From an uncultured Bacteroidota bacterium (GTDB lineage Bacteria; Bacteroidota; Bacteroidia; Chitinophagales; Chitinophagaceae), in assembly GCA_902826165.1 (NCBI GenBank), contig CADEDV010000028.1, forward strand, positions 16,994 to 50,229: a DNA stretch of 33,236 bases, in the 5' to 3' direction. This document shows, piece after piece, positions 9,501 through 16,559 of this stretch. The notes under the pieces are model-generated. The model worked only from the letters and a program-made list of their open reading frames with translations. It searched no databases and was not told the DNA's origin. Each line of letters opens with the position of its first letter. Within the stretch, counting starts at the first letter, position 1. Both the position numbers and the translations under genes were made by a program.

Positions 9501-10144
9501 TCCGGTATGTTATTGGTGAGCCGGAATAAAGCAGATGGCCCCGCAATGTAAATAGTCCCATCACCAGCTTTTGCAAGATGAGTAATATGCTTGTCATCAA
9601 TATTTTTATCTTCAAACTTCCATTGTTTAAGCAGATAATTGCTAAGTATAGTTTTTTTCTTGCCCGAAAAATCAAGATCGTTAATCAATAGCTTAACGGG
9701 CCCGTTTTCTGTTGCCAGCCAAATGCTGCCATCGGTATCCGGTAAAATATCATTTACACCTTGCGGTAAAGAAGTAGCGGTGCTTATTTTTATCAACTCA
9801 TTATTTACACGGCAAAATAATCCTGCGCCGCTGCCAATCCATAAGCGATCGGCGCCATCTGCTTTTATCACATTTATATGACCTGTCAATTCATTATTAC
9901 TTGTGTAAGCATGGTTTTTAAAACTATAGCCATCGTACATACTTAAGCCCGATGAAGTACCCACCCATAGAAACCCCATATTGTCTTTTGCAAGACAGGT
10001 AATTTGACTGGAGGGCAGGCCATGTGATGTATTATAATATTCATACAGCCAGGATCCGGATTGCTGTGCAGCAATAGGAAAAACGCTGCCGGTCAGCAGT
10101 GTGAGATAAAGTAACAGCTTGTGTATAAAAAGTGATTTTCTCAA
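6527..10144 (-). CDS. Two-component-regulator propeller / GAF / LytS-type sensor histidine kinase
   Basis: This is a 1205-aa membrane kinase. Its parts in order are a signal peptide (first 26 residues), a periplasmic domain of many Reg_prop-type propeller blades (about 30-680, with repeated LWIGSGAGL-like strands), a Y_Y_Y domain (about 690-755), one membrane segment near 763-785, a GAF domain (about 820-970), and a His_kinase region with MNPHFIFNAL carrying His1002. An ATPase domain follows, with N box FVENAIWHG near 1090 and DNGIGR near 1130. The start codon is TTG: no ATG lies in frame nearby, and the signal peptide begins right after this TTG. The periplasmic propeller would sense an extracellular cue and the GAF domain could add a cytoplasmic ligand input. 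It is coupled to the LytTR regulator by a 4-base overlap. Confidence 0.92.
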   Translation of the reverse strand: MRKSLFIHKLLLYLTLLTGSVFPIAAQQSGSWLYEYYNTSHGLPSSQITCLAKDNMGFLWVGTSSGLSMYDGYSFKNHAYTSNNELTGHINVIKADGADRLWIGSGAGLFCRVNNELIKISTATSLPQGVNDILPDTDGSIWLATENGPVKLLINDLDFSGKKKTILSNYLLKQWKFEDKNIDDKHITHLAKAGDGTIYIAGPSALFRLTNNIPEVVHTISNSRDKILSLFPVSKSIVYFDAVSTEINKIENGIITQYTPLDLYKPGDEDNNPGTWYVGTRGAFYFHPQSGTVSASLKLLDKYLVWATAVLEETDFFWVASGDGLIKIKPSLFTAYAITEASSYSDFYSLAQLKSGKLLLGANFGKILEKQGSSFRLIKDKIVPSAEIKAMYEDDRGWLWLASGYQGLVLVRNGKAERYTIENGLHDNSVYHFIKTSRGQLYIVGDAGMSEIEVTAGNKISFKKFLYKPNTTTYAKFFSGIEAPDGKIWIGGEEGLFYLHNDSLHKFSLAGKQLSVNFLLKDKEGKVWVAAPGEGILQCAFTKDNKLEIEQRFTESDGLNTLHYLTLLADKKNNIWAGSSTGLSVIDRQQAYKNRVLNFDESDGFIKSGYSYITMLQAADNTIWTATTLGVTSFDPAQLLSNNTAPAVYITEIRPLKNNRLTAGYPFTQQLSKNEFSYTDNSFNFNFTAIAFENPENTRYYYKLEGLDTNWVYCGKLRSISFENLSPGDYVFRVKALNSKGTWSANDAVYNFTIIPPFWKTWWFVVLMITVAGLCILLFIRYRIKKIRERETAKTTLQKLKAANYRNQLEIEKIITHFATSLNSINNTDDILWDVAKNCISKLDFEDCVIYLLDTKKNTLVQKAAWGPKTTDRNNIINAIEIPVGKGIVGHVALNGRAEIVNDTSLDERYITDDARRMSEIAVPVAIDGTVIGVIDSEHSSKNFYTDRHLQLLTTIASLCAGKFKTIIAEGISREKEIEVLRLHKDFATSQLTALRMQMNPHFIFNALNSVQHYIMQGNVIEANKYLSKFSKLQREILHCSNQQFISLEKETGILNSYLELEQNRLGGTFSYKITMAEEIEPVEILIPPMMLQPFVENAIWHGLMPRQTDRCLSIFFDLLTEDILQATIRDNGIGRTASAGLKQAVASTILHESKGMSIVEQRLQLLRNQYDKPFEVIISDITDTNGFVQGTQVILKIFIGTKKS

Positions 10145-10207
10145 TACTCTAATATAGGAACTTATAATGGGAGCAATGATATCTTTAAGCGTTACTACTC
10201 TGCATTT

Positions 10208-11722
10208 TTATTTAGAACTGCCAGGCACAGTGAGTTTGTTTAACAATGCTTTTAACTCATCTATTTGCTTTTGCTGGTTTAGTATCATCGCTTCCTGCTG
10301 TTTCAGCATTTTCTCAAGGGCCGCCTGCTCTTTTCCCACCTGTTCGATCTTTTGTGTCCTTTTCTCCAGTGCCTGAATGGCAATAAAACTCACCCCGGCA
10401 AAATCGGCGGAGTTGATAGTGGTATCATTGCCAATGGTACCATATTCATCGTTTCCAAAAGCGGCATAAAAATCCTGCGCCATAGGGCCGTAGTGGCGAA
10501 AGGTTGCCGGGTTTTGTGTTTTGTAATTCCAGCTGGTGAGATGGAAGTTGCTTATTTTATTTAAAAAAACTTCCCCGTTTATTTCAGCAAAATTTTCTTT
10601 GGTACGTACATCGCTGGGGGTACTCCAGGCATTACTGCTTTCGTTTAAAAAACAGCCGGCAGTTAAATTGGGGTTGGTAAATAACCTGTACCCACCCGCA
10701 AATCTTGCCGAAAAAGAATTAAACGCAGGAGAAATCATTACCACAGCAGAAGAATTATCACCCATTATAAATGAACCTACCTTGTTATTGGAGGAAACAT
10801 AATTACCCATCGCCGTTGAAAAATTACCACTGGCAGTTGCTTCATATCCCATTGCCGTTGAAAAATTGCCACTGGCGGTTGTTTCATACCCCATTGCTGT
10901 TGAATAAGCGCCACTGGCAGTTGTACGAAACCCGCTTGCAAATGAAATAGCTCCGCTTGCTAAACTGCTATCACCGATTGCTGTAGATCCGTATCCTGTT
11001 GCATCGGTATACTTCCCCATTGAGGTTGAATAATTCCCATTAGCGTTTGTATTTCCTCCCATTGCGGTTGAAACAGTTCCGAAGGCAATTGTATTTTGTC
11101 CCATTGAAGTTGAGTAATTTCCATTAGCGGTTGAATTTTGCCCCATTGCAGTTGAACGAAGTCCACTGGCGATTGTGTTATCTCCCATTGCTGTTGACAC
11201 ATTTCCACTGGCGATTGTACCATATCCTGCAGCTGTTGAAATATCTCCGCCTGCGTTAGTATTTTGCCCTATTGCCATTGAAAAACTTCCATTGGCGTTT
11301 GTATTAAACCCTATTGCGATTGAAGCAGTTCCACTGGCGGTTGTGTTTTGCCCCATTGCAGCGGAATAATTTCCACTGGCAGATGTGCCACTTCCCAATG
11401 CGGTCGAACCGGTTCCAAAGGCGGTTGTATTATTTCCTGTAGCAAAAGAATAGATACCTGTATTAACTTTATCCCAGCTATTTCCTGCTGTATAACCTGC
11501 CCGAAATGCAGCTTTGTCTGCATACCACATCATTCTTCTTCCGGAACCCTGAATGGGAGGATTGCCAGGTGCCGGGCTGGCCAATCCAACTGCACTAAAC
11601 AACACACTGCTGTCTGCAACATGCAAACGGGTAAAAGGGGTAATGGTGCCAATGCCCTCATTCTGAGCAACGATGCTTTTAATCAACAGCAGCAATATAA
11701 TTGTAAAAAAATATTTATTCAT
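10208..11722 (-). CDS. YadA-head-repeat surface protein with C-terminal S74 chaperone domain
   Basis: This 504-aa protein has a Sec signal peptide ending near Ala19. Residues about 91-308 are some sixteen 14-residue repeats of the form TASGNFSTAMGYE, the left-handed head repeat known from trimeric YadA-like adhesins. Residues about 369-460 resemble the Peptidase_S74 intramolecular chaperone: PSDVRTKENF, with Ser370-Asp371 at the expected self-cleavage site, and RHYGPMAQDF. A coiled coil (about 455-497) ends the chain. In phage fibres the S74 domain trims itself off after trimer folding. Here it probably helps fold a trimeric surface fibre. No T9SS sorting domain or beta-barrel anchor is visible, so how it reaches the surface is unknown. 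It shares an orientation with two further surface-protein genes upstream. Confidence 0.85.
   Translation of the reverse strand: MNKYFFTIILLLLIKSIVAQNEGIGTITPFTRLHVADSSVLFSAVGLASPAPGNPPIQGSGRRMMWYADKAAFRAGYTAGNSWDKVNTGIYSFATGNNTTAFGTGSTALGSGTSASGNYSAAMGQNTTASGTASIAIGFNTNANGSFSMAIGQNTNAGGDISTAAGYGTIASGNVSTAMGDNTIASGLRSTAMGQNSTANGNYSTSMGQNTIAFGTVSTAMGGNTNANGNYSTSMGKYTDATGYGSTAIGDSSLASGAISFASGFRTTASGAYSTAMGYETTASGNFSTAMGYEATASGNFSTAMGNYVSSNNKVGSFIMGDNSSAVVMISPAFNSFSARFAGGYRLFTNPNLTAGCFLNESSNAWSTPSDVRTKENFAEINGEVFLNKISNFHLTSWNYKTQNPATFRHYGPMAQDFYAAFGNDEYGTIGNDTTINSADFAGVSFIAIQALEKRTQKIEQVGKEQAALEKMLKQQEAMILNQQKQIDELKALLNKLTVPGSSK
10799..11452 (-). repeat. About 16 tandem 42-bp repeats encoding YadA-head units
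   Basis: The stretch encodes 14-residue units in direct tandem. Copies near 10810-10935 are nearly identical at the DNA level, while others have diverged mainly at third positions. The array keeps several other frames open, which explains the spurious open frames here. Unit number could change by slippage or recombination. Confidence 0.85.
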
Positions 11723-11853
11723 TGTATAGGTTTTTTAGTGAACCTGTATTTTTATTTTCAGTTCATCCAATTCTTTGCGTAGCTGCAGCAGCATTGTTTT
11801 CATTTCAGTAGTATCATTTTCAGCAAAGCATTTTCGTTCTCCAATTGCCCTTG
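11723..11853 (-). pseudogene. Relic of a coiled-coil protein tail between two surface-protein genes
   Basis: Directly after the TAG of the upstream gene, and in its frame, the sequence continues QGQLENENALLKMILLK and then stops at TGA. From just before that TGA a second frame reads TEMKTMLLQLRKELDELKIK and stops 14 bases before the next gene's start. Both pieces have coiled-coil heptad character and together resemble the C-terminal coiled coil of the S74 protein at 10208. The simplest reading is a decayed 3' end of an S74-type fibre gene, broken by one nonsense change and one frameshift. It may be the lost tail of the gene at 11854. Confidence 0.55.
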
Positions 11854-13245
11854 CTAATTATCAATACCAATGATGATGGCTTTAAAATTGCCATTGATTG
11901 TAGCGGCTTCAGGAGTTGGATTATAAATGGTTACCTGTGCACTGGTTGTGGTTACATCATGTACATCGTAAATTAATTTGCGATACGAAAGTGTTCCTTC
12001 CGGAACTTGTGCTACTGAAATATGCGGAACGGATGAAAACGCAGAAAATGAAATATTGAAAAGAACTGCACCCCCGGCGCCAATACCTGTGGAAAGGGGC
12101 CCTGAGTAAAGCTCTGTTCTCAATTGATTTCCGTTGGAACTTCTTACTATTCCAGCACCATTATTAACGGTGGCCGTACCAGTTATACTTACGTTTCCCT
12201 GCGATTGTATATTGCCACTGGCTCTTATTGCACCAGCAACATCTAATTTATAAGCCGGTGAAATTGTTCCGATTCCTGTATTTCCGCCATTTAATATTGT
12301 AACCCGTGGAGTGCCATCTTCTCTTATTTGAAAAGAGTTATTAATGTCATTATAAAAGAGAACCCAGTACTTGGAATCACTGGAATTATAAATTGCCACA
12401 CTGCCATCATTTACCTGAAGTTGATGATTTGGAGTTGTGGTTCCTATTCCTACTCTGCCATCTGTATAAATATTCCCTGTATTATGAATACTGCCATTCA
12501 CATCTAATTTATAGGTGGCTAAATCAGGAGTGGCGGTTCCAACTCCTATTCCCCCTGATGTAACAATATTACCGTCCACTGTCAATTTTTCAAAAGGCGT
12601 CGTGGCTCCAATACCCACATTGCCTGAATTACCGTTGTAAATATTATTTCCTAATACCGTCCAGTTACTGCTTCCACCACCTGTTGTCAATTCCATCCAT
12701 TGACTCCCGTTATAAAACCAAAAGCTATTACTGGTATTATCAAATACCAATAAGCCGGTTGCGGGTGCGGCAATGGCAGTTCTTTCGGCAGTTGTCATAC
12801 GGGGAATTAATATGCCTTTACCAGTGCTGGCCAAATCCAGCAAGGCACTACTGTTGGGCAGTGCATTGGTAGTGTTGATGGCTACACCTGCACCATTATC
12901 AGTGATAAGAGTGTTTGCAGTTAACCCCCAGGGGCTGTTAAACTTTGCCAATTTATTAGGCAAGCCGTTAATAATGCCACTGTGCGAAATATTTACCCAG
13001 CTTGACAGATGATAGTATTGAAAACTGTTGGTGTTTGTATTAAATATCAGTAAGCCGGGAGCCGGAGAGGGGATTGCATTTTTTTCTGCATCCGTCATAC
13101 GGGGAATAAGTACCCCTTTTGCTGTGCTTGTTACATCGAGCATAGCTGATGCATCTGGTGAGCTGTTGCCAATACCTACTGATTGTGCATTTAAGTAGTG
13201 AGCAACTGCAAACAACATTACAACGGAAATTATTTTTTTTCTCAT
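11854..13245 (-). CDS. Secreted fibre-like surface protein with repeated VGIGTTTP units
   Basis: This 463-aa protein has a signal peptide ending in LNAQ. The N-terminal third contains two copies of a unit of the form SALLDLASTGKGILIPRM (about 32-50 and 133-150), each followed by a GLLVFNT/DNTSNSF strand. This arrangement is common in Bacteroidota surface proteins. The middle has repeats of GIGTTTPNHQLQVND type, as found in tail-fibre-like proteins that usually end in an S74 domain. The last 90 residues are beta-rich and distantly recall H-type lectin or receptor-binding domains; that is a guess. No S74 or T9SS domain is present. The chain ends at a TAG that is immediately followed, in frame, by coiled-coil sequence, so this may be a truncated protein. 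It starts eight bases after the stop of the upstream propeller gene, which suggests an operon. Confidence 0.7.
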   Translation of the reverse strand: MRKKIISVVMLFAVAHYLNAQSVGIGNSSPDASAMLDVTSTAKGVLIPRMTDAEKNAIPSPAPGLLIFNTNTNSFQYYHLSSWVNISHSGIINGLPNKLAKFNSPWGLTANTLITDNGAGVAINTTNALPNSSALLDLASTGKGILIPRMTTAERTAIAAPATGLLVFDNTSNSFWFYNGSQWMELTTGGGSSNWTVLGNNIYNGNSGNVGIGATTPFEKLTVDGNIVTSGGIGVGTATPDLATYKLDVNGSIHNTGNIYTDGRVGIGTTTPNHQLQVNDGSVAIYNSSDSKYWVLFYNDINNSFQIREDGTPRVTILNGGNTGIGTISPAYKLDVAGAIRASGNIQSQGNVSITGTATVNNGAGIVRSSNGNQLRTELYSGPLSTGIGAGGAVLFNISFSAFSSVPHISVAQVPEGTLSYRKLIYDVHDVTTTSAQVTIYNPTPEAATINGNFKAIIIGIDN

Positions 13246-13253
13246 ACTTAAGA

Positions 13254-15221
13254 TTAATTTTTAATGACCTGTAAAGTTTTAAATTGCTCATTTAGAGCAG
13301 TAATAAAATAGGTGCCAGCCGGAATAGACCGTAAATTCCAGTTAAACAAATTGCTGCCTTTAACGACGTTAAAATATTTTGACGCAATTATTTTTCCATC
13401 CGCACCAAGCAGGTGGAATAAAAGGGTTTCCGTTTTTAATGACTGAATATTCAACTGCAATACATTACTGACAGGGTTAGGAAATACTGAAAAATCAGCA
13501 ACCGTAATCTTTGTATTGATCTTTATTATATTGGAATAAGTAAAGCGTCCGTCAATATCCTGCATTTTTAGCCGGTAGTAATTATCGCCATTTACTCTAG
13601 TTGTATGCAGGTAACTGTAGTGTTTTGTGGCGCTGCTGTTGCCTGCTGTTTGCCGGGTGGCAATTTTTTCAAAATTTATTCCATTATTACTCCATTCTAT
13701 CTCAAAATCTTTTGTGTTTATTTCCTGTGCAGTCTTCCATTGTAAAATATTTCCGGATGCAATACTGCTACCAGAAAATTCCAGCAAGGTTAATGGCAAT
13801 ACACTGCTGCCTAAATTAACAATATACGTTCTGCCATTAGCGGAGTTAAGCGCTGTGGTTCCGGGGCCGGGGTCAAAATCCCCACTGCCCTGAAACTGTC
13901 CTGTCGTATAAATATTTCCGTTAGATCGTACAAAAATGGAAAGCCCTGTATTTGAAAACCCTGTTGAAAACTGAAAAGCCCAGCCAAAGTTTCCAGCGGC
14001 ATCCAGTTTGGCTACATAAACATCGTTGCTTATTGTGGTTAAATTAAATACACCGGCACCGGGATCGAAATCTGTAGTTGCCTGGAATAATCCTGTAACA
14101 TATACATTACCCAACGCATCTACCGCAAGATCGTTAGCATTTTCGGCTGCCGTTCCCGAAAAAGCTTTTGCCCAAACAAAGTTGCCTGATGCATCCAGTT
14201 TTAATACAAATGCATCTGAACTTCCGGTTGCGGTCATTTCAAATATGCCAACACCCGGATCAAAGTCGACCGTAAATGGAAAATAGCCTGCCAGGTATAC
14301 ATTTCCTGAAGCATCTGTTTCTACTGATTCACAAGTTTGGGTACCGGGGCCTCCAAATGACCGCCCCCAGACAAAACCACCGGAAGCATCCAGTTTAATA
14401 ACAAATGCATCTGTGCCAGCATCTGCCGAAGTAACGTTATAAACTCCCACGCCAGGATCAAGATCTGCCGTTAGGTTGTATACTCCACACACATATAAAC
14501 TGCCGGTTGCGTCTTTGCTGATGGTACTGCCTACACTATAATTTCCGTCTATTTCTTTTGCCCAAATAAAATCTCCGCCGGCAGTTAGCTTTAAAATAAA
14601 ACATTCGCCAAGCGTACCATTACCATCAAGGTTTGCAATGGCAGGCCCGGGATCAAAATCTACCACACCTATAAAATTGCCTGTAATACAAATATTATCA
14701 GTTTGATCCAGTATAAGAGAGTAAGCAAGGTCCGAGTTAGCGCCACCAACTTTCTTTGCCCAAACAAAATTCCCATTCGCATCCAGTTTGGAGATGCCAA
14801 TATCAAATTGCCCGTTAGTCGTTAATTCAAAAACACCGGGACCGGGGTCAAAATCAACAGTACCGCTAAAATACCCTACGGAATACACATTGCCCGCTGC
14901 ATCTACTTCTATAGAAAAACTATAATTGGTAGAGCTGCCCCCCAGTTGTATGGCCCATAAAAAATTTCCGTTAGCATCCAGTTTAGAAATATAGGCATCA
15001 TCCGCAATTCCAAATGCATTTAAAAAGTAATTACCAGGCCCGGGGTCAAAATCTCCGGCACCTGCAAAATAACCGGTTGTATAAACATTACCAGCAGCAT
15101 CCACTTTAATTTCATCACCCCTTGATCCGCCAATGTTTCTGGCCCATTGCAAGGAGGGTATTTGAGCAGGTAAGGATAAAATTATAAAAAAGCATATGAC
15201 TGTTAAACGAAGTTGTTTCAT
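13254..15221 (-). CDS. T9SS-secreted beta-propeller protein with seven DFDPG repeats
   Basis: From the ATG at 15221 this is 655 aa. An in-frame ATG at 15254 would add 11 residues before the signal peptide (KQLRLTVICFFIILSLPAQ), so I prefer the later start. Seven repeats of about 53 residues follow, each with a GNVYTTGYF-like strand, a D(F/L)DPG(P/V/A) motif and a KLDANGNFVWA-like strand. This is the SBBP-type beta-propeller repeat, and seven copies fit one seven-bladed propeller. A fibronectin-like region (about 490-580) precedes a type A T9SS sorting domain over the last 75 residues (VFPNPVSNVLQLN ... LRSIPAGTYFI). The protein should be carried across the outer membrane by the type IX system and attached to the surface or released. 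The ligand is unknown. Confidence 0.85.
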   Translation of the reverse strand: MKQLRLTVICFFIILSLPAQIPSLQWARNIGGSRGDEIKVDAAGNVYTTGYFAGAGDFDPGPGNYFLNAFGIADDAYISKLDANGNFLWAIQLGGSSTNYSFSIEVDAAGNVYSVGYFSGTVDFDPGPGVFELTTNGQFDIGISKLDANGNFVWAKKVGGANSDLAYSLILDQTDNICITGNFIGVVDFDPGPAIANLDGNGTLGECFILKLTAGGDFIWAKEIDGNYSVGSTISKDATGSLYVCGVYNLTADLDPGVGVYNVTSADAGTDAFVIKLDASGGFVWGRSFGGPGTQTCESVETDASGNVYLAGYFPFTVDFDPGVGIFEMTATGSSDAFVLKLDASGNFVWAKAFSGTAAENANDLAVDALGNVYVTGLFQATTDFDPGAGVFNLTTISNDVYVAKLDAAGNFGWAFQFSTGFSNTGLSIFVRSNGNIYTTGQFQGSGDFDPGPGTTALNSANGRTYIVNLGSSVLPLTLLEFSGSSIASGNILQWKTAQEINTKDFEIEWSNNGINFEKIATRQTAGNSSATKHYSYLHTTRVNGDNYYRLKMQDIDGRFTYSNIIKINTKITVADFSVFPNPVSNVLQLNIQSLKTETLLFHLLGADGKIIASKYFNVVKGSNLFNWNLRSIPAGTYFITALNEQFKTLQVIKN

Positions 15222-15254
15222 GTACAATAAGTTTATTGATCCTTTATTTTTCAT

Positions 15255-15640
15255 ATAAATTCATTAGCCGCATGGCCATTTTGTAGCCATTGCCTGGGCA
15301 GGTACTGTTTGGTTGAATGTAAGCATATGCATTTCCTGCTGGTTGCCTGATGGGGCTACGCCACACCATAAATTTTTTCCCCGGTATAAAAAAGCAATCC
15401 TTGTTATTGTCTTCATTCCTTGATTGCGCCACTTCAAATTCACAATTACATAATTACGTAGTGAAAGCTGTCCGTAAACTTTCATTTGGCAACTGGCAAT
15501 ATCAATCTGTTTAACGGGTAAAATGGAACAATAACCCGGCCGGCAGGAGGATTCCGGGGATGCTGATTCTTTGGGTAGCCAGGTTAAAAGTGACTGCCTG
15601 TGCGGAGTATTTGGTTAGCAGATCAAATAAAGGCAACCGG
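15255..15640 (-). pseudogene. Intergenic stretch with staggered open frames, possible decayed gene
   Basis: No intact gene fits here. On the minus strand three frames are open in turn: SIPFLVQNNRLPLFDLLTKY (about 15690-15511), then QIDIASCQMKVYGQLSLRN (about 15520-15400), then DCFFIPGKKFMVWRSPI (about 15435-15244). Each piece looks protein-like and hands over to the next by a frame change. That is what a gene with several indels would leave. I cannot assign a family, and chance open frames are a real alternative. Confidence 0.3.
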
Positions 15641-15775
15641 TTATTTTGAACTAGAAAAGGGATAGAGTCTGCTGAAATGCTGACTGACCCTTTGTTCAAG
15701 GCTTTCTGTTAAGCCAACATAGATGTGTATTTGCAGGACAAACTTTTTGGGAATAACGTAAAACACAGACTGATA
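15641..15775 (-). pseudogene. Fragment of a GIY-YIG nuclease-like gene next to tRNA-Leu
   Basis: The minus-strand frame reads FYVIPKKFVLQIHIYVGLTE, followed by SLEQRVSQH. The order and spacing (FYV, nine residues, IYVG, then L-E-x-R and QH) match the start of the small GIY-YIG endonuclease domain seen in the UvrC-N/YhbQ-like family. There is no start codon after the tRNA terminator, and the frame departs from the family after QHFS and stops at 15641. It is therefore a remnant, not a working gene. Confidence 0.5.
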
Positions 15776-15782
15776 TAAATGC

Positions 15783-15808
15783 AAAAGACCGCTTCGATTG
15801 AAGCAGCC
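15783..15808 (-). terminator. Rho-independent terminator after tRNA-Leu
   Basis: On the minus strand a nine-pair stem (GGCTGCTTC / GAAGCGGTC, with two G-T pairs and an AATC loop) is followed by TTTT. It starts seven bases after the tRNA 3' end. Confidence 0.7.
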
Positions 15809-15814
15809 TTTTTG

Positions 15815-15898
15815 TGCCCGGGGCCGGACTCGAACCGGCACACTCGTGAAAGCGGCAGATTTTGAGTCTGCTGCGTCTACCAATTTCGCCACCCGGGC
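15815..15898 (-). tRNA. tRNA-Leu (CAA anticodon)
   Basis: The 84-base cloverleaf includes the discriminator A. The acceptor stem GCCCGGG pairs with CCCGGGC. The anticodon arm GCAGA-CTCAAAA-TCTGC gives anticodon CAA. A long variable arm, as expected for leucine, is present. The T arm is CCGG-TTCGAGT-CCGG. CCA is not encoded. A terminator hairpin follows. Confidence 0.95.
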
Positions 15899-15955
15899 AA
15901 AATGCTATCAATAAGAACTAAAGGCCAATCCATTAGCAGCATTGGGGCTGCAATA

Positions 15956-16471
15956 TTAAGCCATTCCGGCTAATTGGCGGCGGATGCGGTCTAAATATTT
16001 TTTCTTGTAATAATAGGCTTTTACCTGCAACAGGTCTTTTTCGGAAACACTATCTTCCTGATAATTCTCCACCATTTCTTTAACAGGTTCATATATCTCG
16101 TTTTGAAGTTGCTGAATGGTGGATTCAAGGCCTGCTTTTACAGCAGGCTCATCCGCATCCATTAATTGTTCATTTATTTCCAGTATCTCCATCAAAAAAT
16201 CAGGCGGCAGCTCATATTTCTCTTCTTCTTCCAGCAACCCTTTCAGTTGAAGCACATATTTAATGGTCTCATCAGGATTTTGAAAGGTTTTCCAGGCCTT
16301 ATTCAGCAGGGCGGATTTCTCCAGTGCTTCTGCCTGTGCCTGATCTATCTCATTAATAAAATAATCCGGGTGATATTTCTTTGACAGTTCAAAGAACTTG
16401 CGGGACAGGGTGGCGGTATTCACTTTCAGGGCCACCGGCAGTTCAAATAGTTCGAAATAGTTCATAGCCAT
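15956..16471 (-). CDS. hscB: Fe-S cluster assembly co-chaperone HscB (Hsc20)
   Basis: This 171-aa protein has an N-terminal J domain opening with YFELFELP and carrying HPD at 34-36 in KKYHPDYF. A C-terminal three-helix HSCB oligomerisation domain covers about 85-165. HscB delivers the scaffold IscU to the specialised Hsp70 HscA and stimulates its ATPase during Fe-S cluster transfer. Length matches the family. The start MAMNYF has a second ATG two codons in, and either could be used. It stands alone here, with hscA and isc genes not in the window. A TAGATTTG box on the minus strand at 16542-16549 could be its promoter; if so it overlaps the divergent sigma-gene promoter. Confidence 0.92.
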   Translation of the reverse strand: MAMNYFELFELPVALKVNTATLSRKFFELSKKYHPDYFINEIDQAQAEALEKSALLNKAWKTFQNPDETIKYVLQLKGLLEEEEKYELPPDFLMEILEINEQLMDADEPAVKAGLESTIQQLQNEIYEPVKEMVENYQEDSVSEKDLLQVKAYYYKKKYLDRIRRQLAGMA

Positions 16472-16515
16472 TTATATATAAGAAATTATTTTCTGATAAA
16501 AATATCCTTAGTTTG

Positions 16516-16542
16516 GGTTACAAAACCGGATTTATCATGTAC
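16516..16542 (+). promoter_or_regulatory. ECF-type promoter GGTTACA-N16-GTAC upstream of the sigma gene
   Basis: GGTTACA (16516-16522) and GTAC (16539-16542) are separated by 16 bases and end 17 bases before the ATG at 16560. The same pair with the same spacing occurs before the DUF4382 gene and, with TTAC, before the lipoprotein-CHAT unit. A -35/-10 pair for the sigma factor encoded here, giving autoregulation, is inferred. Confidence 0.55.
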
Positions 16543-16559
16543 AAATCTACGAATAAGGC

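Noticed and set aside
10799-11452. Regular repeats that could suggest a CRISPR array
   Set aside because: The units are contiguous 42-bp coding repeats with no spacers, in frame with a surface protein.
10960-11523. Several open frames on both strands in the repeat array
   Set aside because: They follow the 42-bp periodicity of the true gene and are low-complexity shadows.
11962-11968. Another GGTTACA word
   Set aside because: It lies inside a coding region and has no GTAC partner at 16 bases; similar isolated words occur in tsaD and near 32525.
15696-15911. Protein-like frame beginning MAKLVDAADSKSA
   Set aside because: This is the well-known false translation of a tRNA-Leu gene; only the part after the tRNA terminator was kept, as a GIY-YIG fragment.
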